Assembly: GCA_035761045.1 (NCBI GenBank)
Contig: DASTRU010000234.1
Location: 1 to 14,584, forward strand
Length of the DNA: 14,584 nucleotides
Direction of reading: 5' to 3'
Origin: DASTRU01 sp035761045
GTDB lineage: Bacteria; Pseudomonadota; Gammaproteobacteria; Burkholderiales; Burkholderiaceae_E
Below are positions 7,484 to 14,584 of the stretch, piece after piece; position 1 is the first letter of the stretch; every line of letters begins with the position of its first letter. A model generated the notes under the pieces. It was not told the origin of the DNA, did no database searches, and was given only the letters and a program-made list of their open reading frames with translations. The position numbers and the translations under genes are program-made.

Positions 7484-8380
7484 TTATCGCCCGGGATGCA
7501 TGGTGATGATTTCGTTATGCACGCGATCCTGACCGATTGGCGCGGCACTGCCCTGCTGCACGACCAACGTGACGAACTTCGTGGTCTTCACGCCGTCTTG
7601 CGTTCGCTCGAATCCAATTTCCTGCGGCATCTTCGCGCGCAGCACTTGGCGACCCGATTGAACGCCCGTCAAGGGCCGGGCGTGAGCCACGACGTGATCC
7701 ACGAACGATTGATCGACTCGCACGATGAAAAAACTCTTATCGTCGTACTTCCGTTTCAAATGGCCCGCTTCCTCGAGGTGAATATAGGCCTCTTGCGTCA
7801 ACGTGATGCGCGAAAACCCTCCTCGCGTCCGTGGCGGCAGCGTAAGCACGATCGACGCGGGCGATATCTCTAGCTCCACCGGGAGCGACTGCGCGTCGGA
7901 TATGGGTGGCGCCATGCGCGGTAAAGCAGGCGCTTGCGGGTACGAGTTCCTACGGTTCACGGTTGGCGCGCTCACGGGTAGCGCCGGCGCCGTGAAAGAC
8001 GGTCGGACACGACTCGACATACCGTTACCGCGCACGACGGCGGGTTGCGAGGGTTGCGGCGGAACCATCCAATGAGACGAGGCCGGAATGGGAACCATGT
8101 CTTGTCGCACCATAAGCGGTGCATATGGATACGCACTCACGAAAAGCAGAGGCGCGCCGAAGTGTGTCGCTCGCACGGCTTGCGATTGCACCAAAGCCGC
8201 ATGCATTTCCGGACTCACCGCATTCATGGCATTCATGACATTCATCGCGGAGTCGTGATGGATGAAAGCACTGTGGGATGCCGATGCAGCCGTGGACGCC
8301 ACCACGTTTTCTCCACTCGCATGGGTATAAGCCCCTTGCGAATATTGAACGAAGGGAACGGAGATATTGGATTGATGCAT
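7484..8380 (-). CDS. Hypothetical protein with Pro-rich linker and compact C-terminal domain
   Basis: I do not recognise this 298-residue protein. The start is the ATG at 8380, preceded by a weak purine stretch (AATAAGAG). Residues 1-95 are rich in Ser, Ala, His, Met and Val. They include a near-exact tandem (MNV-MNA-MNA, residues 46-54) and an aromatic patch (FVSAYPYAPL). Residues about 96-166 are a Pro/Ser/Ala-rich linker (MVPPQPSQP; TAPALPVSAPT; APALPRMAPP). Residues about 167-298 look like a folded, beta-containing domain: LPVELEISPASIVLTLPPRT, LTQEAYIHLEEAGHLKRKYDDKSFFIVRV and KFVTLVVQQG. There is no cysteine, signal peptide or membrane segment. The disordered-linker plus terminal-domain layout would fit a secreted or scaffold protein, but this is not shown. 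It lies between the PilZ gene and the 191-residue gene, 53 and 37 bases away. Confidence 0.7.
   Translation of the reverse strand: MHQSNISVPFVQYSQGAYTHASGENVVASTAASASHSAFIHHDSAMNVMNAMNAVSPEMHAALVQSQAVRATHFGAPLLFVSAYPYAPLMVRQDMVPIPASSHWMVPPQPSQPAVVRGNGMSSRVRPSFTAPALPVSAPTVNRRNSYPQAPALPRMAPPISDAQSLPVELEISPASIVLTLPPRTRGGFSRITLTQEAYIHLEEAGHLKRKYDDKSFFIVRVDQSFVDHVVAHARPLTGVQSGRQVLRAKMPQEIGFERTQDGVKTTKFVTLVVQQGSAAPIGQDRVHNEIITMHPGR
8219..8245 (-). repeat. Three tandem 9-base units inside the 298-residue gene
   Basis: Read on the - strand, ATGAATGTC, ATGAATGCC and ATGAATGCG stand in a row and encode MNV-MNA-MNA (residues 46-54). The units differ only at their last two bases. This looks like local slippage expansion in the low-complexity N-terminal part. 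It keeps the frame and may vary in copy number between strains. Confidence 0.6.
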
Positions 8381-8433
8381 ACGCTCTTATTTCGCTAGAC
8401 CTTCACGGACCGCGCGGAGCGTGCGCCCCACCG

Positions 8434-8790
8434 CTACGTTTGTATGTAGGCGGCGATCTTGAAGCGATCTTGTTCGTCGATTGATAACCACTGCAAACCG
8501 ATCTTGAAACCCACGTTCGCCGAACTACAAATGCTGTAGGCGATGCGCACCGGAAGCCGGATGGTTTGAATGGCGCCATCTTTTACCGGTAAGGAAAAGG
8601 CGGCGGTGCCTTGCGCCCGTACGGGCAAATTAAGTGGCGACACCATTCCCAAACCACCCAGACTGATGTCGAACGCCCGAGCCTCGATGAGTGACGTGTT
8701 TGGCAATAAAAGTTGCACGCGAGTATGCAACGGTTTGCGTGGCTCGTAGCGCCGTTCGTCGGACGATTTCCAAAGCGCTGCCGTATGCAT
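8434..8790 (-). CDS. PilZ domain protein, candidate c-di-GMP receptor
   Basis: This 118-residue single-domain protein carries both halves of the PilZ c-di-GMP-binding signature: RxxxR (Arg14-YEP-Arg18) and DxSxxG (Asp41, Ser43, Gly46 in DISLGGLG). Beta strands of the barrel can be seen in HTRVQLLLP, TAAFSLPV, IRLPVRIAYS and FKIGLQWLSI. The intact signature predicts that it binds c-di-GMP, unlike degenerate PilZ proteins of type IV pili. There is no fused output domain, so it would act through a partner. It is the first gene of the - strand run with the two unrecognised genes. It is divergent from the PRTase-HAD gene across a 211-base region. The ATG at 8790 has no good ribosome-binding site. 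Confidence 0.86.
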   Translation of the reverse strand: MHTAALWKSSDERRYEPRKPLHTRVQLLLPNTSLIEARAFDISLGGLGMVSPLNLPVRAQGTAAFSLPVKDGAIQTIRLPVRIAYSICSSANVGFKIGLQWLSIDEQDRFKIAAYIQT

Positions 8791-9001
8791 GGGTGCGATT
8801 AATAACGTTAGTCGTAAAAAGAATAAGCGCGACGAGCACTTTGAAAGCAGCGGGTTTGTTCAGTCAACGATTGATTCCACATTGGTTGGCGGAGCAATGA
8901 ACTTTATTGAAGAAGCAGTCACGAATATCGCTGATCGGTCTAGTTGTTTTACCTAAAGCTAGATCGTCATATTTCTATCAAGCGTTATTCGGTATATCCA
9001 T
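8791..9001. promoter_or_regulatory. AT-rich divergent promoter region
   Basis: These 211 bases separate the PilZ gene and the PRTase-HAD gene, which point away from each other. By hand count, bases 8881-9000 have 47 G+C of 120 (39%), far below the neighbouring genes. A possible + strand promoter is TTGTTT (8944-8949), 18 bases, CATATT (8968-8973), which would start transcription about 20 bases before the ATG at 9002. I see no clear promoter for the PilZ side beyond an AT-rich stretch around 8800-8820. Confidence 0.4.
8936..8966. repeat. Inverted repeat, possible operator
   Basis: CGGTCTAG (8936-8943) and CTAGATCG (8959-8966) are inverted 8-base arms with one mismatch and a 15-base spacer. 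They flank the candidate -35 element at 8944-8949 of the PRTase-HAD gene. A dimeric repressor bound here would block that promoter. This is inference from position; no regulator gene is in the window. Confidence 0.35.
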
Positions 9002-11311
9002 ATGACTCACATCGCGTCTACTTCTTCCGCCACGACATCCGCCTTGTTAGTGCGCACGAACCCAGCGTCGTCGCGGGAGGTGGATGAGGATTGCAAAGCT
9101 ATTCATCTGCCGATGTTCAATCCCAAGCGGATTCACGACGCTGTTCAAGACGCAATCCAAAAGTACCGTGACAAAACACGCTCGCCCAATACCGCGTACA
9201 AAATCGGCCAAGCGTTTTTATCCAAGGCACGTTTTGTCGAGCCGCGGTTTCATCAACGCGATGAGGCGCTCAATCACATTCCGTTTTTTCATGCGACGTT
9301 TGAAACCGAAATCGCGAGTTCCGCCGACATCCAAAAACTGCCGCTTAATAAAAAGCTCGCCGAATCCACGCGCTTAGTCGCGAAACGCTTTATCGATAGC
9401 CAAACGGGTAAGAGCATCTTTACCGATGCGAGCGTGGGCAAGGCCAATCCGCCGCTGCACATGCAAGAGTTGACGGTACGGGAAGTACGAGCGCTTGCGG
9501 CCACCGCCACGATCGATCGTTACGCGGGTACGTACATTCATAAGCTTTATAAGCACGTACTGAGTCAAATCAACTTATCGGACGGGGAACGGTTGCCGGT
9601 GAAGATTCACCTTATCCGTCCCGCGCGCGCGCCGTATGCCGACGATTGCACGGTGAATTTCCTAAGTCTTGCCGCGCAACGCGAGGTCACGCAATCTCTA
9701 AACAATCTCGCGCGGCTCGAGGGCAAGGATGCCTTCGTTCAATTTACCGACGACAAAAACCTAACCGTGCTGAGTCGCACCGCGCGGTCCAACGCCAGTC
9801 CGATTGGCCGCTTGGTGCAGCAGGGGTACTTCGATACATCGGAGATCAAGCCGGGCGACCGCGTGGTGATCGTGGATGACCACACGCAAGCCGGCGGCAC
9901 GATCTTGGCGATGGCGGCCGCGATGACGCAAGCAGGCGCTCGCGTGCTGGCGGCGGCCACGCCCACCACGCATCCGTTTTGCGCGCAGCTCGCGATGTCG
10001 CCGGCCGTGGTTGCACTACTTAAGGAAACCTTGCAACGCTGGGATACGCAAGGCGTGGTGCAAGCCAAGCTCGCAAGTCTTGGCATGGGAATCAACACCT
10101 TGACGAATCACGAGGCGATGATCGTGATCGCCTACGCCACCGACCCCGACGATACGGTCGCAAAGCAAAAGTTCATCGACCTTGAAAACGCATTGCACGG
10201 CGAGCATCGCGTTATGGAAGGTGAAAGCGATTCGCTCGTGGCCGTGCTCGAACAAAAACCAATTCCGCCTCACGAGGTGGCCAAGGAGATGGATAAGGAA
10301 AGCGCATCGTCGCGTCAGGTCGTGGCGCCCACGCCCATCACGCAACTACACGTGCTCGACTGGGACGATTGCTTACGCGACGAGAAAGGCATGAATTATC
10401 AACTCATGCATAACGCGATTCACGTCGCCGCGCATCACTATTCGTCCAAGTACCCATTTCTTGAGTCGCTCGCGCAAGCCGTTGAGCAGCATCGCGGCGC
10501 GTACGCCGATGGCAAACCGTTGTTGTGCATGAATCAAGATGAATACACGCTCGTCACCGTGCAAAAGAACGACGAGCTCACGCGTAGGGACATCGTTAAA
10601 GACTTACTGCAAAAGCTCGGCGGCCTAAGTCCACGTCTCAAGCAGGAGTTCGATGCCTTGGCTCCGCGCCCGGACGCGCCTTCGCCGCATAAGGCGATCG
10701 AGAACATTCTTTATCAAGAATTTCTAAGGCAATACCAGCGGTTGGTTCAACCCGATGTCGAAATCAAGCGACCGGCAGCGCCCGTCAACCTGCCCTTCCC
10801 TCGTGTTGAATTGGCGTTGAAGCCGGGCGCGCAAGAGTTGCTCGATCGCATTCGTCGCCCGAATCACTTCGTCGCGCTCATTAGTAATCGTCAAGACAAG
10901 GATGTTCAAAAAGAACTCAACAAAATGGCGTTGATGCATTACTTCGACGCGGTCGTGGGCGTGTCCGAAGTCATGCAGCCAAACACACGTCCTTATAAAG
11001 CTCAACTGCAACGCGTGGGCAGCAAGCCGAGTCCGCAACGGCTAAACGAAATTTTCGAGCGGCATCACGACTTAGGAAACGCGTCGGTCAATCTATGGGG
11101 CGATACGCCAAAGGACATTACCCAGGCCGTGCCCTTCATTCTCGAAGGCGATATCGCGGCCGATCGAGTGCAAGGTTTTATCGTGAACCCGAGCCGGGCG
11201 ATTCAACAGCAAACCCGCGACTTAATGAACGGCGCCACGCTCGATGTAAAGCCGAAGGTCGTGGCCGCCGATACGTTATTGGACGATTCGTTAAAGCCGC
11301 ACCTTGAATAA
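9002..11311 (+). CDS. Fusion protein: phosphoribosyltransferase domain + HAD-family phosphatase
   Basis: This 769-residue protein has three visible parts. Residues 1-190 are unrecognised, with a Ser/Thr-rich start and charged helices. Residues about 195-385 resemble a type I phosphoribosyltransferase: after IKPGDR comes VVIVDDHTQAGGT (288-300), which has the spacing of the PRPP loop (Asp292, Asp293, Gly298, Gly299, Thr300). Ala297 stands where many members have Thr. Residues about 448-730 carry a full HAD set: LDWDDCL (nucleophile Asp453, acid/base Asp455), ALISN (Ser628), Lys666 and GDTPKD (Asp701, Asp705). The 170 residues between the first two HAD motifs could form a cap. A plausible activity is making or breaking an N-glycosidic bond with PRPP or a nucleotide, coupled to phosphate removal; the substrate is unknown. 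No signal peptide or membrane segment is seen. The gene is divergent from the PilZ operon and ends five bases before the end of uvrD. Confidence 0.8.
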   Translation: MTHIASTSSATTSALLVRTNPASSREVDEDCKAIHLPMFNPKRIHDAVQDAIQKYRDKTRSPNTAYKIGQAFLSKARFVEPRFHQRDEALNHIPFFHATFETEIASSADIQKLPLNKKLAESTRLVAKRFIDSQTGKSIFTDASVGKANPPLHMQELTVREVRALAATATIDRYAGTYIHKLYKHVLSQINLSDGERLPVKIHLIRPARAPYADDCTVNFLSLAAQREVTQSLNNLARLEGKDAFVQFTDDKNLTVLSRTARSNASPIGRLVQQGYFDTSEIKPGDRVVIVDDHTQAGGTILAMAAAMTQAGARVLAAATPTTHPFCAQLAMSPAVVALLKETLQRWDTQGVVQAKLASLGMGINTLTNHEAMIVIAYATDPDDTVAKQKFIDLENALHGEHRVMEGESDSLVAVLEQKPIPPHEVAKEMDKESASSRQVVAPTPITQLHVLDWDDCLRDEKGMNYQLMHNAIHVAAHHYSSKYPFLESLAQAVEQHRGAYADGKPLLCMNQDEYTLVTVQKNDELTRRDIVKDLLQKLGGLSPRLKQEFDALAPRPDAPSPHKAIENILYQEFLRQYQRLVQPDVEIKRPAAPVNLPFPRVELALKPGAQELLDRIRRPNHFVALISNRQDKDVQKELNKMALMHYFDAVVGVSEVMQPNTRPYKAQLQRVGSKPSPQRLNEIFERHHDLGNASVNLWGDTPKDITQAVPFILEGDIAADRVQGFIVNPSRAIQQQTRDLMNGATLDVKPKVVAADTLLDDSLKPHLE

Positions 11312-11316
11312 GCGGC

Positions 11317-13668
11317 TCAAACGGTTTCGAGCTTGGCGACCGATAGCGCCAACCACTTCATGCCTTGCCGGCCAAAATTGATTTGCGCCCGCGCATCGCT
11401 TCCGCCGCCTTCGAGATTCACGATCACGCCATCGCCAAACTTGGCATGGCGCACGCTCTGCCCGATGCGCAGCCCGGTACTCGCGGCGGTTTGCGCCTTG
11501 GCCCATCCGGCGGTGGCGCCGCGCCCGGTATCGGGCAAGTCAGCCGCGCGACGACGCTTGCCGTCGTATTCGTCTTGGTCTTCAAAGCCGGTGGTGCGCG
11601 AGGTTTTCCAGTCGTTCGACCATTGCGCCTTGGTGCCCAACGCGGCTTGCGCGCTCATTGGGTTGAGCGCGCCCGCGCGCGGCGTCAACCACTTCAAGCA
11701 TGACTCGGGCAGTTCATCGAGAAAGCGGCTTTTCACGTTGTAGCGCGTTTGCCCATGCAACATGCGGGTTTGCGCGAGGCTGATGTAAAGCCGCTCACGC
11801 GCGCGCGTGATGGCCACATACATCAGCCGGCGTTCTTCCTCGAGCCCGTCCACTTCGTTGACCGATTGCTCGTGCGGAAACAATCCTTCTTCTAGTCCGG
11901 TGATGAAGACAGCGTCGAACTCCAAGCCCTTGGCCGCGTGCACCGTCATCAATTGCAACGCGGTTTGTCCGGCCTCGGCTTGTTGTTCGCCCGATTCCAG
12001 CGAGGCATGCGCCAAGAACGACGCGAGCGGCGAGACCGGCTCGGCGATCACGCCATCGGCATCGGGAACATCGTTCGCCTCGGCGGCGGCGCGGCCGTGC
12101 TCGTAGCCTTCGTCGCTAATGAATAAGGCCGCGGCGTTGACGAGTTCGTCTAGGTTTTCAAGACGGTCGATGCCGTCCTTCTCGCTTTCGTAGTACGCGC
12201 GCAGCGTGCTTGCATGCACGGCTTGCTCGATCAACTCGGGCAATGCGAGACCCGCTGTTTCTTGTCGCAGCGTGTCGATCAACTTCACGAAGCTTGCAAG
12301 ACTCGCCGCGGGCTTGCCCGATAGATGCGGCACGGCCGCGTACAACGAGCATTGATGCTCGCGCGCCGCGTCTTGCAGCAATTCAAGCGAGCGCGCGCCG
12401 ATGCCGCGCGCTGGAAAGTTCACGACGCGCATGAACGCGGTGTCGTCGTTCGGGTTTTCGAGCAAGCGCAAGTAGGCGAGCGCGTGTTTGATTTCGGCGC
12501 GCTCGAAAAACCGAAGGCCGCCATACACGCGATACGGAATACCGGCCTTCACGAGCGCGCCTTCGATCGCGCGCGACTGCGCGTTGCTTCGGTACAGCAC
12601 CGCGATTTCGTTGCGCGCCATGCCGTGATCGATCAAGTTGCGCGCCTCGTCCACCAGCCATTGCGCTTCTTGCAGATCGCTCATCGCTTCGTAAATGCGC
12701 ACCGGCTCGCCATGGCCGCGCTCAGTGCGCAAGTTCTTGCCTAAGCGTTTTTGATTGTTCGCGATGAGCGTGTTGGCGCTATCGAGAATGTGGCCGTAGC
12801 TGCGATAGTTTTGTTCGAGCCGAATAAGGTGCTGAACGCGAAACTCGCGTTCGAACGCGGCCATGTTGCCGACATTCGCGCCACGAAACGCGTAAATGCT
12901 TTGATCGTCGTCGCCCACGGCGAACACGCTCGCGCCCGTCGTCGCGCCATCGGCACGACCGGAAAGCAGCTTGAGCCAGCGGTACTGCAGCACGTTGGTG
13001 TCTTGAAACTCATCGACCAAGATGTGCTTGAAGCGCTGCCGGTAATGCGTGCGCAACGGCTCGTTGGCCAGCAACGTTTCATAAGTTCTTAGCAACAGCT
13101 CGGCGAAATCCACCACGCCTTCGCGTTGGCATTGCGCGTCGTATTCGGCGTACAGCTCGACGAAGCGGCGGTTGTAATCGTCGTGCACCTCGACGTCTTT
13201 CGCGCGCAGCCCGTCTTCCTTGCAGCCGTTGATGAAGTACTGAAGATTCTTGGGCGGATATTTGGCGTCGTCGATGTTGAGCGTTTTAAGCAAGCGCTTG
13301 ATCGCCGAAAGCTGGTCGGACGTATCGAGGATTTGAAACGTGGCGGGCAGCGCCGCGTCGCGGTGATGCGCGCGCAAGAACCGGTTGCACAAGCCGTGAA
13401 AGGTACCCATCCACATGCCACGCACATTGATCGGCAACATGGCCGATAGCCGCGCCAACATTTCCTTGGCGGCCTTGTTGGTGAAGGTGACCGCGAGAAT
13501 GCCCGCCGGACCGACCTGCCCTTGTTGAATCAACCACGCGATGCGCGTGGTCAGCACGCGTGTCTTGCCCGAACCGGCGCCGGCGAGGATCAACGCGTGT
13601 TCGCTGGGCAACGTGACGGCGGCGCGTTGTTCGTCGTTCAAGGAGTTAAGAAGGCGATCGGTGTGCAT
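11317..13668 (-). CDS. uvrD: DNA helicase II, UvrD/Rep family
   Basis: This 783-residue SF1A helicase unwinds DNA 3' to 5' in nucleotide excision and mismatch repair. Motifs in order are the Q motif LNDEQRAAV (10-18), Walker A AGAGSGKT (29-36), Ia TFTNKAAKEM, Walker B LVDEFQDTN (Asp219, Glu220), III VGDDDQSIYAFRGA (251-264), IV RLEQNYRS, V TVHAAKGLEFD and VI LMYVAITRARERLY. The last 45 or so residues (IGQSVRHAKFGDGVIVNLEG...) match the C-terminal Tudor-like domain of UvrD/PcrA that contacts RNA polymerase. The domain order is complete. UvrD is chosen over Rep by length and by that C-terminal domain. No strong ribosome-binding site precedes the ATG at 13668. Its 3' end meets the PRTase-HAD gene tail to tail. 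Confidence 0.93.
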   Translation of the reverse strand: MHTDRLLNSLNDEQRAAVTLPSEHALILAGAGSGKTRVLTTRIAWLIQQGQVGPAGILAVTFTNKAAKEMLARLSAMLPINVRGMWMGTFHGLCNRFLRAHHRDAALPATFQILDTSDQLSAIKRLLKTLNIDDAKYPPKNLQYFINGCKEDGLRAKDVEVHDDYNRRFVELYAEYDAQCQREGVVDFAELLLRTYETLLANEPLRTHYRQRFKHILVDEFQDTNVLQYRWLKLLSGRADGATTGASVFAVGDDDQSIYAFRGANVGNMAAFEREFRVQHLIRLEQNYRSYGHILDSANTLIANNQKRLGKNLRTERGHGEPVRIYEAMSDLQEAQWLVDEARNLIDHGMARNEIAVLYRSNAQSRAIEGALVKAGIPYRVYGGLRFFERAEIKHALAYLRLLENPNDDTAFMRVVNFPARGIGARSLELLQDAAREHQCSLYAAVPHLSGKPAASLASFVKLIDTLRQETAGLALPELIEQAVHASTLRAYYESEKDGIDRLENLDELVNAAALFISDEGYEHGRAAAEANDVPDADGVIAEPVSPLASFLAHASLESGEQQAEAGQTALQLMTVHAAKGLEFDAVFITGLEEGLFPHEQSVNEVDGLEEERRLMYVAITRARERLYISLAQTRMLHGQTRYNVKSRFLDELPESCLKWLTPRAGALNPMSAQAALGTKAQWSNDWKTSRTTGFEDQDEYDGKRRRAADLPDTGRGATAGWAKAQTAASTGLRIGQSVRHAKFGDGVIVNLEGGGSDARAQINFGRQGMKWLALSVAKLETV

Positions 13669-13696
13669 GATGAGGCTGGATGAAAATACAGCTTGG

Positions 13697-13702
13697 ATTT
13701 TA
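13697..13702 (-). promoter_or_regulatory. Candidate -10 element of uvrD
   Basis: On the - strand TAAAAT (complement of ATTTTA) lies 28 bases before the uvrD ATG, between uvrD and the PAP2 gene. It differs from TATAAT at one base. The -35 region at 17 bases (CTCGCG) is poor. If real, uvrD has its own promoter rather than depending on the upstream gene. Confidence 0.4.
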
Positions 13703-13713
13703 GCCCGCTCGTC

Positions 13714-14319
13714 TCATGGCGCGAGCCTTGATGTCATCGCGGCGATGGGCACCAAGAACATCGCGCCCAAGACCAATCCGCCCAACACATCGCGTCGGCG
13801 ATGAGCGCCTAGCCATAAGCGCGAGGCGGCGACCGCGCCGATGGTCAATACGCATGCGCCCACCGCCCAACGCGCCGCGATGCCCGGCCCCATCACCGGC
13901 CAGGCCGCGATGACCGCGCCGCCATAGCACAGCACCGCAAGCGTGGTGTGCGTGCTTGGAAACGAGCTACCAAACGTCAGCGTGCGCGAATGCGGTAACC
14001 GTTCGTGCGCCGTCGTTTGCTTCAACCACGTACCGGCCATGCCCGCGAGCACGACGCAGGCCGCGTAAAGCACCGCGAGCGCCAGATGGCCGTATAGCGC
14101 AAGCGCAACCGCGAACAACGTCGTAAAGAACGTGGTGAGCGTGGACGAGCCCAAGGCCGACACATCGATCGCGATGGCGAGCATGCGATCGGCGACCGGA
14201 CCGCGCTTAGGCACGCGAGCTGCTTGCGGTCGCCACCGCATCGCGATCACGCGCAACCCCAATACCCCGAGGCCCGGCACGAGCAGCGCTATTAGTACAA
14301 CCAAGTTCTGACTATTCAT
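13714..14319 (-). CDS. PAP2-family membrane phosphatase
   Basis: This 201-residue inner-membrane protein has about five or six hydrophobic helices. It carries the three-part PAP2 signature: KQTTAHERLP (Lys100...Arg107), SFPSTHT (119-125, His124) and SRLWLGAHRRRDVLGG (166-181, Arg167, His173, Asp177). The middle motif is PSTH where many members have PSGH; this variant is known in the family. Such enzymes remove phosphate from lipid phosphates such as phosphatidic acid or undecaprenyl diphosphate, usually on the periplasmic side. The ATG at 14319 has GAGGCG four bases upstream. It is divergent, with 15 bases between start codons, from a lipid kinase gene. The two enzymes could therefore work in opposite directions on lipid phosphates, but the exact substrate is not visible. 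Confidence 0.88.
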   Translation of the reverse strand: MNSQNLVVLIALLVPGLGVLGLRVIAMRWRPQAARVPKRGPVADRMLAIAIDVSALGSSTLTTFFTTLFAVALALYGHLALAVLYAACVVLAGMAGTWLKQTTAHERLPHSRTLTFGSSFPSTHTTLAVLCYGGAVIAAWPVMGPGIAARWAVGACVLTIGAVAASRLWLGAHRRRDVLGGLVLGAMFLVPIAAMTSRLAP

Positions 14320-14334
14320 TCATCGCCTCGCCTC

Positions 14335-14584
14335 ATGCTTGCTCCTTCCACCGTGCCCGCGACCATCGCATTGATAGGCAACCGCAATGCCGGACGCGAA
14401 CGCGCGCGGGAGATTGGCGCGGCGATCGCGGCCACGCTCCAAGCACGGGGACAACACGTGCGCTTGCGTTTGCTTTCACCGAACGAATCCATCGAGGCGG
14501 AAACCCAAGCGGCCGTGAGAGCCGGCGCGCGCGTGGTGGCGGCGTTGGGCGGCGACGGCACGGTCAATACGGTCGCCAACGCCT
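14335..14584 (+). CDS. Diacylglycerol/lipid kinase family protein, N-terminal part (3' truncated by window)
   Basis: The frame from the ATG at 14335 stays open to the end of the window, giving 83 complete codons. The translation has a short start (MLAPSTVPATIALIGNRNAGR), a helix (AREIGAAIAATLQARG), a strand (VRLRLLSP) and then the ATP-binding motif VVAALGGDGTVNTVANA. GGDGTxN is the hallmark of the DAGK catalytic domain, as in YegS, DgkB and BmrU. IGNRNAG matches the first strand and loop of that fold, usually written NPxAG. The rest of the protein, including the metal site and the second domain, lies outside. The start is chosen by the position of IGNRNAG. The gene is divergent from the PAP2 phosphatase gene, whose ATG is only 15 bases away. 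Confidence 0.82.
   Translation, partial: MLAPSTVPATIALIGNRNAGRERAREIGAAIAATLQARGQHVRLRLLSPNESIEAETQAAVRAGARVVAALGGDGTVNTVANA

Noticed and set aside
8404..8423. Imperfect palindrome between the PilZ gene and the 298-residue gene
   Set aside because: It has two central mismatches and no T-tract, so neither a terminator nor an operator can be supported.
6871..11311. Mobile element or prophage origin for the accessory block
   Set aside because: No integrase, transposase, att-like direct repeat or tRNA gene was found at either edge, so transfer is possible but not supported by any element.
14316..14579. 87-residue reading frame on the - strand opposite the lipid kinase
   Set aside because: The + strand frame carries the conserved GGDGTxN kinase motif; the - strand frame has shadow-like composition and no motif.

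Overview
The window looks like a chromosomal segment of a Betaproteobacterium, most likely of the order Burkholderiales. The main evidence is a DUF3460 gene directly upstream of scpA, a Kdo hydroxylase next to a WaaC-type heptosyltransferase (Kdo and heptose being LPS inner-core sugars), and a lipoprotein with two SmpA/OmlA (BamE-like) repeats divergent from DUF3460. Coding regions are rich in GCG, CGC and TCG. No tRNA, rRNA, CRISPR array, insertion sequence or prophage gene was seen, and no gene-free stretch exceeds 300 bases.

Layout, left to right. (1) 1-1315, + strand: the 3' end of a Kdo hydroxylase gene, then waaC, both for the LPS inner core. (2) 1313-3638, - strand: a hairpin/T-tract terminator and a large lipoprotein with carboxypeptidase-regulatory-like folds and one Ig-like domain. 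(3) 3833-4423, - strand: the double-BamE-domain lipoprotein. Its 5' end overlaps, head to head, the start of the + strand run DUF3460 - scpA - tupB - tupC (4407-6862), which joins chromosome segregation to an ABC importer of tungstate type. (4) 6871-11311: an accessory-looking block. Three - strand genes (a PilZ protein and two proteins I do not recognise) are divergent from one large + strand gene. That gene encodes a fusion of a phosphoribosyltransferase (PRTase) domain and a complete HAD phosphatase. The shared 211-base promoter region is AT-rich and carries an inverted repeat. (5) 11317-14584: uvrD and a PAP2-family membrane phosphatase on the - strand, then the start of a diacylglycerol/lipid kinase gene on the + strand.

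The best candidate for something undescribed is the PRTase-HAD fusion at 9002-11311. All HAD catalytic motifs and a PRPP-loop-like motif are intact, so the protein could join a base to PRPP and then remove the phosphate, or the reverse. Its substrate, and any link to the divergent PilZ operon, cannot be read from the sequence. The block's two ends are tail-to-tail joints of only 8 and 5 bases with the flanking core genes.
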